Source: Hybos culiciformis (lineage: Eukaryota > Arthropoda > Insecta > Diptera > Hybotidae). From it: a stretch of DNA of 64,000 nt. Location: NCBI GenBank assembly GCA_964007475.1, contig OZ023273.1:59663834-59727833 (forward strand). The letters run 5' to 3'. A model generated the notes under the pieces. The model was not told where the DNA came from. It did not search any database and saw nothing but the letters and a program-made list of their open reading frames with translations. Shown piece by piece: positions 12,006 to 23,400 of this stretch. Both the position numbers and the translations under genes were made by a program. Position 1 is the first letter of the stretch, and each line of letters begins with the position of its first letter.

Positions 12006-12725
12006 GGGGGATGGAAATAAGGCCGCAGGAAATAAGGCCGCGACGTTTTTTTGTTGCGGTCTTATTTCATTATGAAAAATGAAATAAGGCCGCGAAGATT
12101 TTTTCGCGGCCTTATTTCGTTTTTCAAAATGAAATAAGGCCGCGAAAAAATCCTCGCGGTCTTATTTCATTTTGAAAAATGAAATAAGACCGCAAAAAAT
12201 TCCTCGCGGCCTTATTTCGTTTTGAAAAATGAAATAAGGCCGCGACAAAAAAAAACAATTATTCGGAGGGCTAATTTCATTTTTATAAACGAAATAAGGC
12301 CGCGTAATCTTGTGAGGTGAGCACACAGGGCAGGGGGCAGCAGGGCGGCGGGCGGGCGGTTGGTCAGTGGGATTTGCGGCGCTAGCCCTGCTGCCCCCTG
12401 CCCTGTGTGCTCACCTCACAAGATTACGCGGCCTTATTTCGTTTTTCAAAATGAAATAAGGCCGCGAAAAAATCCTCGCGGCCTTATTTCATTTTTCAAA
12501 ATGAAATTAGCCCTCCGATTAATTTTTTTTTTTGTCGCGGTCTTATTTCATTTTTCAAAACGAAATAAGGCCGCGGGGAATTTTATGCGGTCTTATTTCA
12601 TTTTTCAAAATGAAATAAGACCGCGAGGATTTTTTCGCGGCCTTATTTCATTTTTCAAAATGAAATAAGACCGCAACAAAAAACCTATCGCGGCCTTATT
12701 TCCCGCGGCCTTATTTCACTGCGCC
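12006..12725. mobile_element. foldback DNA element A: 720 bp, arms of 50-bp palindromic units, 9-bp target duplication
   Basis: The element is flanked by AATTATTTA on both sides (11997-12005 and 12726-12734). Two arms of 295 bp each are built from units of the form GAAATAAGGCCGCG, about 10 A/T-rich bases, CGCGGCCTTATTTC. The units start at 12081, 12131, 12181 and 12231 on the left and recur at about 50-bp spacing on the right. The outermost 13 bases are GGGGGATGGAAAT (left) and GGCGCAGTGAAAT (right, reverse complement). Inside is a perfect 46-bp inverted repeat (12301-12346 / 12385-12430) around a 38-base loop. No transposase is encoded; the 102-residue frame at 12360-12668 only translates the repeats. 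A 9-bp duplication with long inverted ends suggests a non-autonomous Mutator-like or other foldback element, but the superfamily is inferred. Confidence 0.88.
12301..12430. repeat. perfect 46-bp GC-rich hairpin at the centre of element A
   Basis: The sequence from 12301 through 12346 is the exact reverse complement of 12385-12430; the inner arm reads GAGCACACAGGGCAGGGGGC. The 38-base loop contains TGGTCAGTGGGATTTGCGGC, which also occurs in element B. The GC content is far above the surroundings. A hairpin this perfect implies a recent insertion or correction of one arm by the other. Confidence 0.93.
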
Positions 12726-13627
12726 AATTATTTACTCATACTTATACCTAATAAATTATTTTCTGTCGAATAATTTTGATGAGAATATTAATATTAGCGG
12801 TTATTTCTTTAATTATTTAAATAATTTTTATTTTCATATAACTTATAAGAATTCTTCTATGGTTTACCAAACCACGATAATGAAATCAGAAAACACATGC
12901 AGGAGAAGAAAAATTTGAAGCTCGTTTAATGAAAAAAAAAACAAGAGATAAATAAGACAAAAGCACACATTCGCTCATTATAGGCTTCTCCGTAACCAGA
13001 GACTTCATTTCACATTTGGGGGGTTAAAATAGTATTGAAGCGCCAACCTTAAGGATATATTTGTTTTTTTTTCGCATTGATCACATCATTTATTCTTTCA
13101 GTTTCCGAAACTCTTTTACTTCTAGCGATTTTAAATGTACGCAACATTTTTCTGATTAAATCGGATTAATTGTAATTTAATTTTATAAAAATTGAGCAAA
13201 TATTAAAAAAAAAATACAAAATGAATTTAATTCATATGTAACCCGTTTAGGCACATTGGACTCCACTGGGGTTCGTTCCATCAGAGACCGAATCTATTAA
13301 AAATCTAATAATTAGAGAGATTGTTTTTTTTTTTTTACTAATTTTATTTTCACGATATTTTAACGATATTGGTTGGTGGTGCTACTTTATAGATGCAAAT
13401 AATACATTTTTTTAAATTAATTTTTAACATAAATTATGTATCTACCTACCTATTATTTATTTTTATGTTTTTATTTAGTATATAGTTTTTCTTCATTAAA
13501 GATACATTTACTTCAAAAAGGGCGAAAGAGAAGATAAAACAAAATTAACGAAAAATAAAATAAATATTATTAAATTAAAAAAACAGAAAAAACGGTAAAA
13601 ATAGCCAATAATGGAGGGATTTTTTTT

Positions 13628-13650
13628 ATTACTATTATTATTATTATTAT
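13628..13650. repeat. ATT trinucleotide microsatellite
   Basis: Short (ATT)n run after a T tract. It gives the asparagine run in the minus-strand frame at 13508-13747, which is not a gene. Confidence 0.88.
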
Positions 13651-14743
13651 AATGATGGTTGGAATTAAAAAAAAGGCAAAAAGTTATATCTATATACTTA
13701 GTATATTGCACACCACAATAATAATGGTAAGCACTCACATGTGACACTTAAACAATATAATAATTTTATTCTTTTCGTATATATGGATGGCCCTTTTATT
13801 CATTTTTATTTTTTGTGTATTTTTTGTGTATTTACACTTTTAGTGTGGTTTAACACACCACATTATTTATACAAAATACGTGGAAATCCACTTCCATGTT
13901 TGATCTTTTTTTTTCTTCTTCTTCTTCATTGAATTATAATATTGTGGTGTACTAATTTGTCTCCCCTTTTGCAGGAAAAAAAAACCTCCTAGTAAGGTAC
14001 TTAATTTTTTTGCTTTATAAATTCATTTTAATTTAATTCGAAAAAAAAAAAATTTATTTCAAATGATTTGCATTTTTCATTGACAACATTTTTGCTTAAA
14101 AAAATTTTATTTTATTATAAATTTTTTTTTCCATGGGAAATTAAATCTGTAAAACATTATATCTTTTATTTTATTAAATTTAGTTAAACGTTAACCATTT
14201 TACCTTCTTTTATGAAAGTATTATAATTTATTTGGAAGGAGGCAACAATAATGTTTAGTACTTAAAGGGTTAATTTTATTTTATTCATAAAATAGATTGT
14301 ACGTAATTTCCGACGGATATTTCAATGACATTATTATTGATTTGAAAAATTTAATTTTCGTCTTTATAGAAAAGTTTGATTTTGAAAGAAAATACACTTA
14401 GGACCGTGATTTATAGCTTAGCGTTTGTAAATTAAAAACAAACTATAAAAAGTTCTTTCCCTTGAAAAATGTATAAGACAGTTAATGCTCCTATAATTAA
14501 ATAGACATGTTCAATACTAAATTATCAAGATTCAGGTTTTTGAAATTTTTCATTTTAAGCCCATAACAACACTTAAAAAAATAAATTTTGCCATCAGCCA
14601 CGAAAATAAACATGACAGAAAAAAATATCAAAAAGAAATTTCGAATCATACAAACAAAAAACTTGAAATAGTTTAAATTGTAAAATGGAAAAAAATAAGT
14701 TAACAGACCAAACCACAAAAAGGCTATACATTTTATTCGAATA

Positions 14744-14777
14744 TCCTTCGAATAATAGACTCCTTCGAATAATAGAC
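14744..14777. repeat. tandem duplication, two perfect 17-bp copies
   Basis: TCCTTCGAATAATAGAC occurs at 14744-14760 and immediately again at 14761-14777. Confidence 0.92.
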
Positions 14778-15956
14778 TCAAAATCTAAATTTTGTTAGTT
14801 GTGTCAGTTTCACAATTAACATCATAATTTTGTGAGTGCAATATTCATAATTAGAAGGTACATCCTATACATTTTTCTTAAGAAAAAAAAAAAAAATAAA
14901 TAAAATTGCATAATCCGGAAATCCTTCCAACAATTTTCACCCAAATGGCAGATGTGTCAATGTCATTTTTTTAAAAGCAAAATAATATAATATGCAATAA
15001 ACGATCTTATTTTATTTAAAGAAAAACAAAATATTTATCATTTTATTTTAATGTTGATATTTTTATTGGTTTCTAATTTTCTTCTTTCTTTTTTTTTTTT
15101 TTTTAATATTCAAATTATGTTCCAATTTAGATAAAATGTGTATATAAATTAAGAATATTATGTTTATTATGCTTTTATGAAATTAAATTTTATGAATTCT
15201 TGTTACACATAATATCTTTTTTCGTTCATAAAGACCCGTAAATCTTTCATTACGTTTGAAATAAAAAAAAAAATATATTTCATCTCTTATGAAAATAAAG
15301 AAATTATTTTGGATTTTCCTCATCTCTATACATATATTCTATCTATAGAGACATTTTAAAAATTGAATGTCTTTCAACAAAAATATTATTTCTAAAGAAC
15401 AGAAAAAAAAACAAAATAATCATAAAATAATTTAGTAAAAACATATTGAGCATCAAAATCTGATTTTAACAAATTATTAAGCATTTATCTTATCTTAGAA
15501 AAGAAATAAAAAAAAAAAAACAAATTTATTAGCTCAGAAAATTTATGGCTGCGTACTATCTGGTATTTTTCATTACAAATTTCCCATACTTATAAAATAA
15601 GAGTGTATACAGGCAGATGTATGTATTTGAAATTAAGTGAACAATTGGGTTATTAATCCAGTTCTAAAATTAAGCCTAAGTCTAAATACTTAAATAACTA
15701 TAGTTCCAGTTCCGTATATAGTCAAATTCCTATATTAATTATTAATTGCTTGAAAAATTACATATTAAGTACTTATTGGAACATAAAGAAATATTAAAAC
15801 AAAATGTATGAAATCAATCTTTTCATTTAAAACTTCAGTAATAACTTGTTTAAATAAAACATTAAATTTTTGGCAAATATTTTTCTTAGAATTTTAAAAT
15901 TTTTACACTAGAAAATTATTTGTAAAATTCTTTAAGTAGTTTTTTGTTCATATAAT

Positions 15957-16173
15957 CATAGATTAAGAATATACATAGATTCTTAGCTTCATACGACATT
16001 ATTTTTGGTATTTTCAAGTGAATGTGTTAGTAAAACAGAATAAAATACGTGATAATTATCAATATATGAAAAGAATTTTATTTAGTTTTACTAACACCTT
16101 CACATAAAAATACCAAAAAAGGCTGAAAAAATGTTGTATGAAGCTATAAATCTTTCTGTATTCTTAATCTATG
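15957..16173. mobile_element. 217-bp MITE, copy 1
   Basis: The ends are CATAGATTAAGAATA and its reverse complement, with TAGCTTCATAC further in on both sides. Flanks ATATAAT and ATATAAC (15950-15956 and 16174-16180) look like a 7-bp target duplication with one change. It is the same length as copy 2 at 42236 and differs by only a few bases. CA ends with 7-8 bp duplications could mean the P superfamily or hAT; neither is proved. Confidence 0.9.
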
Positions 16174-16180
16174 ATATAAC

Positions 16181-19100
16181 TTAATTTTTTTTTTAAACAA
16201 AGTTGATAATAACTAGTTTTGAGACTTGGAAATTTTTCTGTACCAATATTTTTTCTTTATGTCTATATAAATTAAAAATTAAAATAAAACATTTTTTTTT
16301 TCTTAGAAGAAATAAATTACAGACAAATTAACGTATGGTCTGTTTATGAAATCATTTAGAAGAGTTCTTTAAAATGCTTCTTTCAGCTGTCTGACACTAA
16401 TTGAATTAGTTTCACTATTCTTGTAAGGGCAGGTGAATTTCAATTACAATTTAAATATAAACTTTCAGTTATAGTTACACTATGTATATATAAGATACAA
16501 ATAGTTTTTTTTTTCTAAAAATATTATAAATATTATATTATCTACAATGGAAATGGAAAAATATGTTATATAGGTATCTAATGTAACTGTTTGAATAACA
16601 ATTAAAAAATAAACGTGTATCACCTTCATTTTATACAACGCTATATTGCAATTCGATTTGTGATAGAAGTCATTAAGTATACGACAGAAATATATAATGA
16701 TGGCTTTTTGTGCATTTGTGTGTTGTAAATTTATTTTTTATTTTTTAAATATATATTTCATATTTTGATTCATTATGTCTGTATGACAGGCACTGAAATA
16801 CTTACAATTTTACATTGAACAACTTGATCATTTATAATTAATTTTGTGCTTATTCAGATACAAATCTATATAAAGATTGTATGTTAATAAAAAATTATAT
16901 GCTGACCTCGTCAAATACTGCATTAGAAGAAACCGCTTAGAAAATCGGCTTTTGGAGACATCCTCTGGAGATGTGTTTAGTACGATTTTAAATCGAAATG
17001 TGGAAAAGGGATCTGGTAGTTATTTATAAGATACTTTGTCTTTTGTCATTACAGCTCTCAAAGCGGAATAAAAAAATATTCCTGACTAAGTGGAATGCGG
17101 AAGTACAGAATTTTGGAATATTAATTTTTTTGATGATTCCAATGGTAGTCGAATTCCAGTTTTATTAAGAAATTTCTGCAAATAATAAGGTTTCATCGTA
17201 TATGTGGCATGTATTTCAATTTTCATTTTAGTAATAATTGAATTTCTCACTTAGAATAAAAAAAAAATTAATTATTTTTTATAATGAATTAACATTAAAC
17301 AAAAAATTACAAAATAATATTAATTAGAGTTGTTTCTGACAAGCGCAATTATAGTAGTTTAATAATCATCAATAAATTATTTTAATAATGTTAGTTAATA
17401 AAAATTAAATTAGAGGGAAATAGATCATGACCTGGTAGTTTTTTTTTACTTTATTTAAAATTAGTTCCGATATTATTGAAAATTTATACTATGTATATAT
17501 AGTTTTTTATCGATTCAAATTAGAAGGCGGATGATCACTTTAATTGAATTGGAAAGTTTTTTTTTTTTTTGACTTAAATAAATAAATTAAAAGTCATAAA
17601 AGCTGTATATTATTCTAATTATTATTTTCTTGAAAACAAAAAAACCTAATACTGCATAAATAATAGTATATTTTTTAACTGCGTAACATCAAAAATTATA
17701 TTTTGGTAATTCTATAATAGGTGAAACATAAACACAAGTAGTTCAAGATCATTAATCATAATTTTTTTCTGGTAAAAACATATGCCAATTGTATAATATT
17801 AAATTCATGTAAAACATACACATATATTTACATCCGTCATAAAATGAAAAAAAAATGTTTACAATGGTCAAATTAAAATTTATAACTATATTTTATGAGT
17901 TTGAAACTGTCATCTGAAAAATATTGTTGGTGTCGAAAATAATTTAGTATTATACATACACAACATTAAAATTATATTCAAATCCTTAGTTTATGAAATT
18001 AATTTAAAAGCTCTCGAATCGTTTGCAAATATATGTATTCTATCCAAAGTGTCCTTCCTTAGAAAGACTATTATATACGCATTCATTTCTTAATTTATAA
18101 AATTTTATACAAAAGATGGTCCATTCTGAAAAATCTAAAATTTACACAATAACGATTAGCAATTATAGGTACGTAGTCAAACTTTGTTAATCAAATTTCG
18201 TTTTGGCAAAAATAATTTAAATATGTAGTGGGTCTTAATGCCAAAAAAAAAATGCAGACTCCTAATAAAAATAACATCAAAAGAAAAATTTATTTGAGCT
18301 ACTTACTTAACAAAAGCTTATTTTAAAAAAAATTCAGATTCATATAAATAATTGCATTAATTTAGAGGTGATTGAAATTTGATTCTTAAAAGTGAATCAT
18401 TTTATAATTGAATATTTCTAATAATATAAATTTCATATTATTAATTTTTTTTTTTTTTTTTTTCAAAGTAAACCCTTGAATGTTTAAAAATTTTCCGCAT
18501 GATTTAAAATTTTTACATTATTTTGACTTTTGGTTTACATCATAAATATTTATACTCGTATATACATATATATTTAATGTTTGTTTATGAAATTTTTGGC
18601 ATATTTATTTATTTAAACAAAACGCCTTCGTTATCTTTTTTTTTTCTTTCTTTTTTTGAATAGAATACTAAGGAAAAAAGGTTTTAATGTAAAATTTATG
18701 AAAATATTACATACATAAATGTATCCTTTTTTGTAATATGATATTTGAACTGTAGTATACAAAATATTTTAATGGTGATTTGTATTTTATTTAATAGCTT
18801 GATCTTTGGGGGTCAATTGGTCGTAAAAACATAATTATTTTTATGTTTTCAAGTGTTTGAAAAAAAAAATTAATAAATATAAAAAAATATTTGTATATAG
18901 TACACATAGATTACTAATTATTGTTTTCTAAGGCAAAGGCACTTAAGTATTTAATATAATATAATATTCAAATTTGAAACCTTTCAAAATTTTTAAATTT
19001 TATAAAATTGAGGAAAATTTCGTAATAGGAGATAATTGGAATAAATTCAATTAGTTCTAATCATTATCAAAATTATAGTTTACTTTCAGTCTCTTGTCTT

Positions 19101-19389
19101 ATGATTTGTTTTTTGTCATTATGATTGTTAGTTGTTGAAATGTGACTCGTTATTTCATGTTATAATGTATATAATTAAAATATATTGTTTAAAAAAAAGA
19201 AATTGTCCAAAAGTCGAAATTTTCAGCTTTTAAATAATCCACAAATTATCAAGAATACCATTTGGAACATTCGAATTGCCCCGTGAAAGTTAAAAGTATA
19301 AAACTTAAGAAAACTCAACAAATTGTAAATACGTTCTACAGAGGTTCCTGCCTTTATTTCCTTTTCATTTTACTATCACGACAGAGCAG
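16181..19389. other. non-coding A+T-rich DNA
   Basis: Nothing supported. The less A+T-rich stretch 16900-17160 was read in all frames by eye and gave no recognisable protein. Confidence 0.6.
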
Positions 19390-19583
19390 TATAAATATAA
19401 AACTTTTACATAATATCCCCTATAATCATACAATATTGTGTTCGAAAATCTTGATTCAAGAAATCCTTAACATCTCTTCTACAACTATAAATATGAAACT
19501 TTGACTTAATATCGCCTATAATCATACAATATTGTGTCATTCGAAAATCTTGATTCAACAAAGTCTTAATTATCTCCTTCTAG
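19390..19583. repeat. tandem duplication, two copies of about 96 bp
   Basis: TATAAATAT(A/G)AAACTTT starts at 19390 and again at 19486. Both copies continue through CCTATAATCATACAATATTGTG and TTCGAAAATCTTGATTCAA. Differences are about ten substitutions and a 3-base insertion. The 80-residue frame at 19262-19504 runs into it and is incidental. Confidence 0.85.
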
Positions 19584-20252
19584 AAAAGCTTTCTATAATA
19601 TATAATGCCCATAATACATATCCTAATTTTTGGTTGTACACATGTTTACTGAAAATAAAAAATCGAAAAATGAAAATGGAATGAAAAACTTACACTATTA
19701 ATTAAAAACAAAAAAAAAATTCATACACAAATTGTTTTATTAAATAAATACCTACTCCTTGTTTGCGTTTTTGAGCTAAAAATTGGAAGAAAACATAGTT
19801 ATCACGCGTTGACTTGCACGATTGACAGAAAAATTTACAAGTAATTACAGCTTGTTGTATACATATATTTATTTACATAGTAATATGTGTATATGTAACA
19901 ATTGCTTTAGTTGCTGCTGATGATGAATAGTTAAGTGCAATTTTTGAATGCACTTTGGACATGAAAGAAACCTTAATAATTTCAAACGCTTTTAACTTTT
20001 TAAATTGTATGTGAAACTACAAATAGAATTTTTTGTTTTTTTTTTTTTGCCTACAGGCATTTTTTTTTAAAAATATGTAAGGTACAAAAGTTTGACACGC
20101 AATCCTCTAAAATGCCTATTTAACTAAAAAAAAAAGAAAACAATAAAAACTATACATAAATGCATTCAATTTAGGTTTATAAATAATTTTACTAATGTTT
20201 CGACATGAATATTTCGTATAGCTTTAATTTTTTAGTTTTTTTTAGTCTATAA

Positions 20253-20456
20253 CAGGTGTTGGCAACATTTTTTGGCTGTGATGACAGGTCAAAATCAATT
20301 AAAAATGTGTCCCATTTAGTGACGACGTGAATTGGGATTTGGTTGCTGTATTAAATTTTATTTGCAGACAGAATAATATAAAGAAAAATAAAATAATATT
20401 AAAATAAAATTGTCACTTAATAATCCGCCGCCGGTCATTCAGGTTGCAGACACCTG
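20253..20456. mobile_element. hAT-like MITE, 204 bp, target duplication not recognisable
   Basis: Terminal repeats CAGGTGTTGGCAAC and CAGGTGTCTGCAAC (reverse complement of the right end) match at 12 of 14 positions and are of the CAGG-GTTGGCAAC hAT type. The flanks GTCTATAA and TTCATATA do not agree, so either the duplication has decayed or the ends moved independently. No coding content. Confidence 0.7.
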
Positions 20457-23400
20457 TTCATATAAAGTTAATAGAAAGCATTTTAATAATAACAAGAAAT
20501 AATTGGAGGAGCTTTACGTTTAATAAAAAAAAATTATACAAACCGTATATACTAGTTATGACTTAAATTTGCTTTTATTGTAATAAATTTATGATTCGCG
20601 AAAAAAAAATATTAGAATTTTACATAGATTAGTAAAGTATGTACATAATATGTAACGTGAATGAATTAAAAACTTAGTAAAATATAACTTTTTTTTTTCT
20701 TTTAATTTATCTGTACGTTGTTCATATATAGTAAACTTGTTTAATTCTTATAAGCTTATGAATATGTATATAATGTACCCAAACATATTTATAAATATAT
20801 TTATTAAAGTGTATAATTTACTTGGTGCTCAATTTATGACGTGATTAATTAGCAATGATTGCGCAAATTATACATAATTCATTTCATGTTAAAAATAATA
20901 TATTATTTAATTATGTAATTCATTTTGTGTGTACACATCTTGTATTTGTCCAATATATGTGTGTAGTCGTTTTTTTATGCAAATATGAAATATATTTATT
21001 TTAATTTTTATTTTCGAACAAAAAAACCCTTTATGAAATTTTGTTCAATAATTGTAGTCCAGTTTTATTTATAATATGTATTTACCTATATGTAAACGAA
21101 AAACTTATGTACACATTCATAAAAGAAAAACAATTAGTAAGTATACATACAATAAATACGTTTTTTTTTTAAAGAAAATTTTTAATCAAGATTATTATGA
21201 TGAAGTAGTATTTAATTAAAATAAAAACTCATTGACCCAACATTAATTATTCTGTCTTTATTAAAAGTTTACAGTGAAGTGAAAATTTCAACATTAAAAT
21301 GTTCACCTTTTTCTTAAAGTAGGTTAAAATGTTGTTGAATTATTAAAAAGGAAAAAATTATTCAATATTTTAATTTTAATCCATTCTAAGTTTTTAAAAA
21401 CAAATTTTTTTTTAACAACTTGTGGTTTTCCTAGAAAATTGTTTGCAAATGTATGGGAAACTACAGAAAACAAATAAACACTGTATAAAATAGATATGGG
21501 ATTTTTAACACCAATGCCACGTACTGGGTCTAAACTTAAGAGAAATCTTCTTGCAGACGATTGGTCCTGTGATACTTGAGTTTCAGACATCCAGGACTTA
21601 AGATTTTTATAAATTAAGAAAATAATACCTAAAGAATAAAATTTTTGAACCCGGGATATGGCTCAAAACGAATTTCGAAACTCGTCAGTATCGTGCTAGA
21701 AAAATCTCTATTCTGCTTAAGCACAATTTAAATTACAAATAATTTTAAGAATCAGCGTTGGTTACAATTTTGGCAGGAGAATGGAAAAATATAACTTAAA
21801 ATTAACTTAATTGTTATGTAACGATTCTTTTTGAATAATTTGCAAAATTTTTCTGGGTTTAATTTTTTTTTATATTCAGAAATTAAATTAAATTCTTATA
21901 TACAAAAAGTTCTCTGAAGTTTGACAGCTTCTCAAAATTTTCTAGGAAATAAAAATTAATATAAAGTTAAAAACAAAAAGCTCTAATTTTTCAAATAAAT
22001 GAAATTTTTTGAATGTTTTAGGTTTATTTAATTCTAAATTTCTCCATAAATAATAATTTAAAATAATCTTTGAATAACATTTTTTTGAAAAATTGTGTAA
22101 GTTTTTTTCGACAGTGCCTTTAAAATTAATTCACGAGCTAACATTCATCAAATTAGTTTTCGTTATCCTACCAGTTATGCGGTAAAATAACGTTAATAAA
22201 ATCACTGAAATTTATTTTAATCACTTATACAATTTTCTTTCTCCGAAATCCTTAATAAAATTATTTTGATTTTTTTTAATCCAAGTATCAATAAAAGTCA
22301 GTGTAATCAATTGTGATAATTTCGCAGTTTATTTATAATACTTAGATACATACAATTTACATAGTGTAATATATAATGTAATTTATGTTATTCAGTTTAC
22401 TCTGAAACCTCGGCTAAAACTAAACCGCACTTAACTTTCTACATTTGTATAATTAAATATTGAATCATATGAATATATATATTTTTATTTTATTTTCAAG
22501 TTTTTTTATGAACAATTTTCGATTATTAAATTTGCAATACATACTTATTTAATTGGAATCAAATTACTTCAAAAGTTAAGATTGCATTCCATATTAACTC
22601 TATCTTGTACATTTATAAAATGTTTATATGTTGGTTGTAAAATGCAACAATAAAAATTTTTTTGAAATCATAATTTAGTTTATTTACCTTTATACCGATT
22701 ATTTAAATATCAAATGTAATGTAGTAATTTGTTTAATACTTTATTATCTTAATCCTTTTGTTAAACAAGAAACTGCAAAATAATGTTGGTTAAATTTACT
22801 ATATTATATTCCTCCTAATTTACATAATCTTTTTTTTTTGCTTTTTATTTTAACGATATCAATAAATTTCATGTTTATTAAGCAGTTGTTAAACATTTTG
22901 TAATGATGTTTAATAGGCGACTTACTTATATTAAATTATGTTGAAAATTTTATATTTTTAGTTTTAATAAAATTTGGTCAATGATTTTATAATGTATTTT
23001 TTTTTGAACAAAATAATCACAACTCCAGGAAATAATAAAAGTTGAAAAAAAATAATAAAATAAAAAAATCCTAATTAATGTTAACGGTTACGGCTCATTT
23101 ATTATTTGGTCATAGACCTGAAGCGACCTTGAGAAAATTCAGAGTATCTGGAAAGAAAGCCGTTGATATTGTAATTTGACACTGTCTGAATTATTGAACA
23201 ATTAAGCACATTTTTATACTGTGTGAATTTACTGTGAACATTCCTAGAATTTTTATTGGTTGGGTTGACGATGACAAAATAAATTTTTATAAATCATTTC
23301 CAGAAAAACGATTTTTTTTGCAAAAACAATAATTCTTGCACATAGGTCTAATGTCCCAAAAGATATTCTTCTGTTATTGATATACATACACCTCTTTTAA

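Larger units (their letters stand above)
12735..15949. other. non-coding A+T-rich DNA
   Basis: Contains the ATT microsatellite and the 17-bp duplication listed separately. Frames at 13508-13932 and 14497-14781 are low complexity. No other element recognised. Confidence 0.65.

Noticed and set aside
12360..12668. 102-residue open frame with repeated FFKMK / FHFSKRNK motifs
   Set aside because: It is the translation of the palindromic 50-bp units of element A.
12081..12680. Regular 50-bp repeats resembling a CRISPR array
   Set aside because: The material between repeats is not unique spacer sequence: it is repeated and self-complementary, the array is mirrored about a centre and it is bounded by a target-site duplication. 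It is a eukaryotic foldback element.
7780..17100. Shared 12-base word CCTGACTAAGTG at about 7778 and 17081
   Set aside because: Similarity does not extend beyond the word.
21324..21590. 88-residue minus-strand frame starting MSETQVSQDQSS
   Set aside because: No recognisable domain; the second half is low-complexity K/F/N sequence, and the surrounding DNA has no coding bias.
21640..21730. Possible tRNA-derived SINE on the minus strand (CCCGGGTTCAAAA box-B-like word)
   Set aside because: The A-box is unconvincing, there is no clear tail or duplication, and no second copy was seen. 33820-33890 (GATTCAGATCCTGGCC) was rejected for the same reasons.
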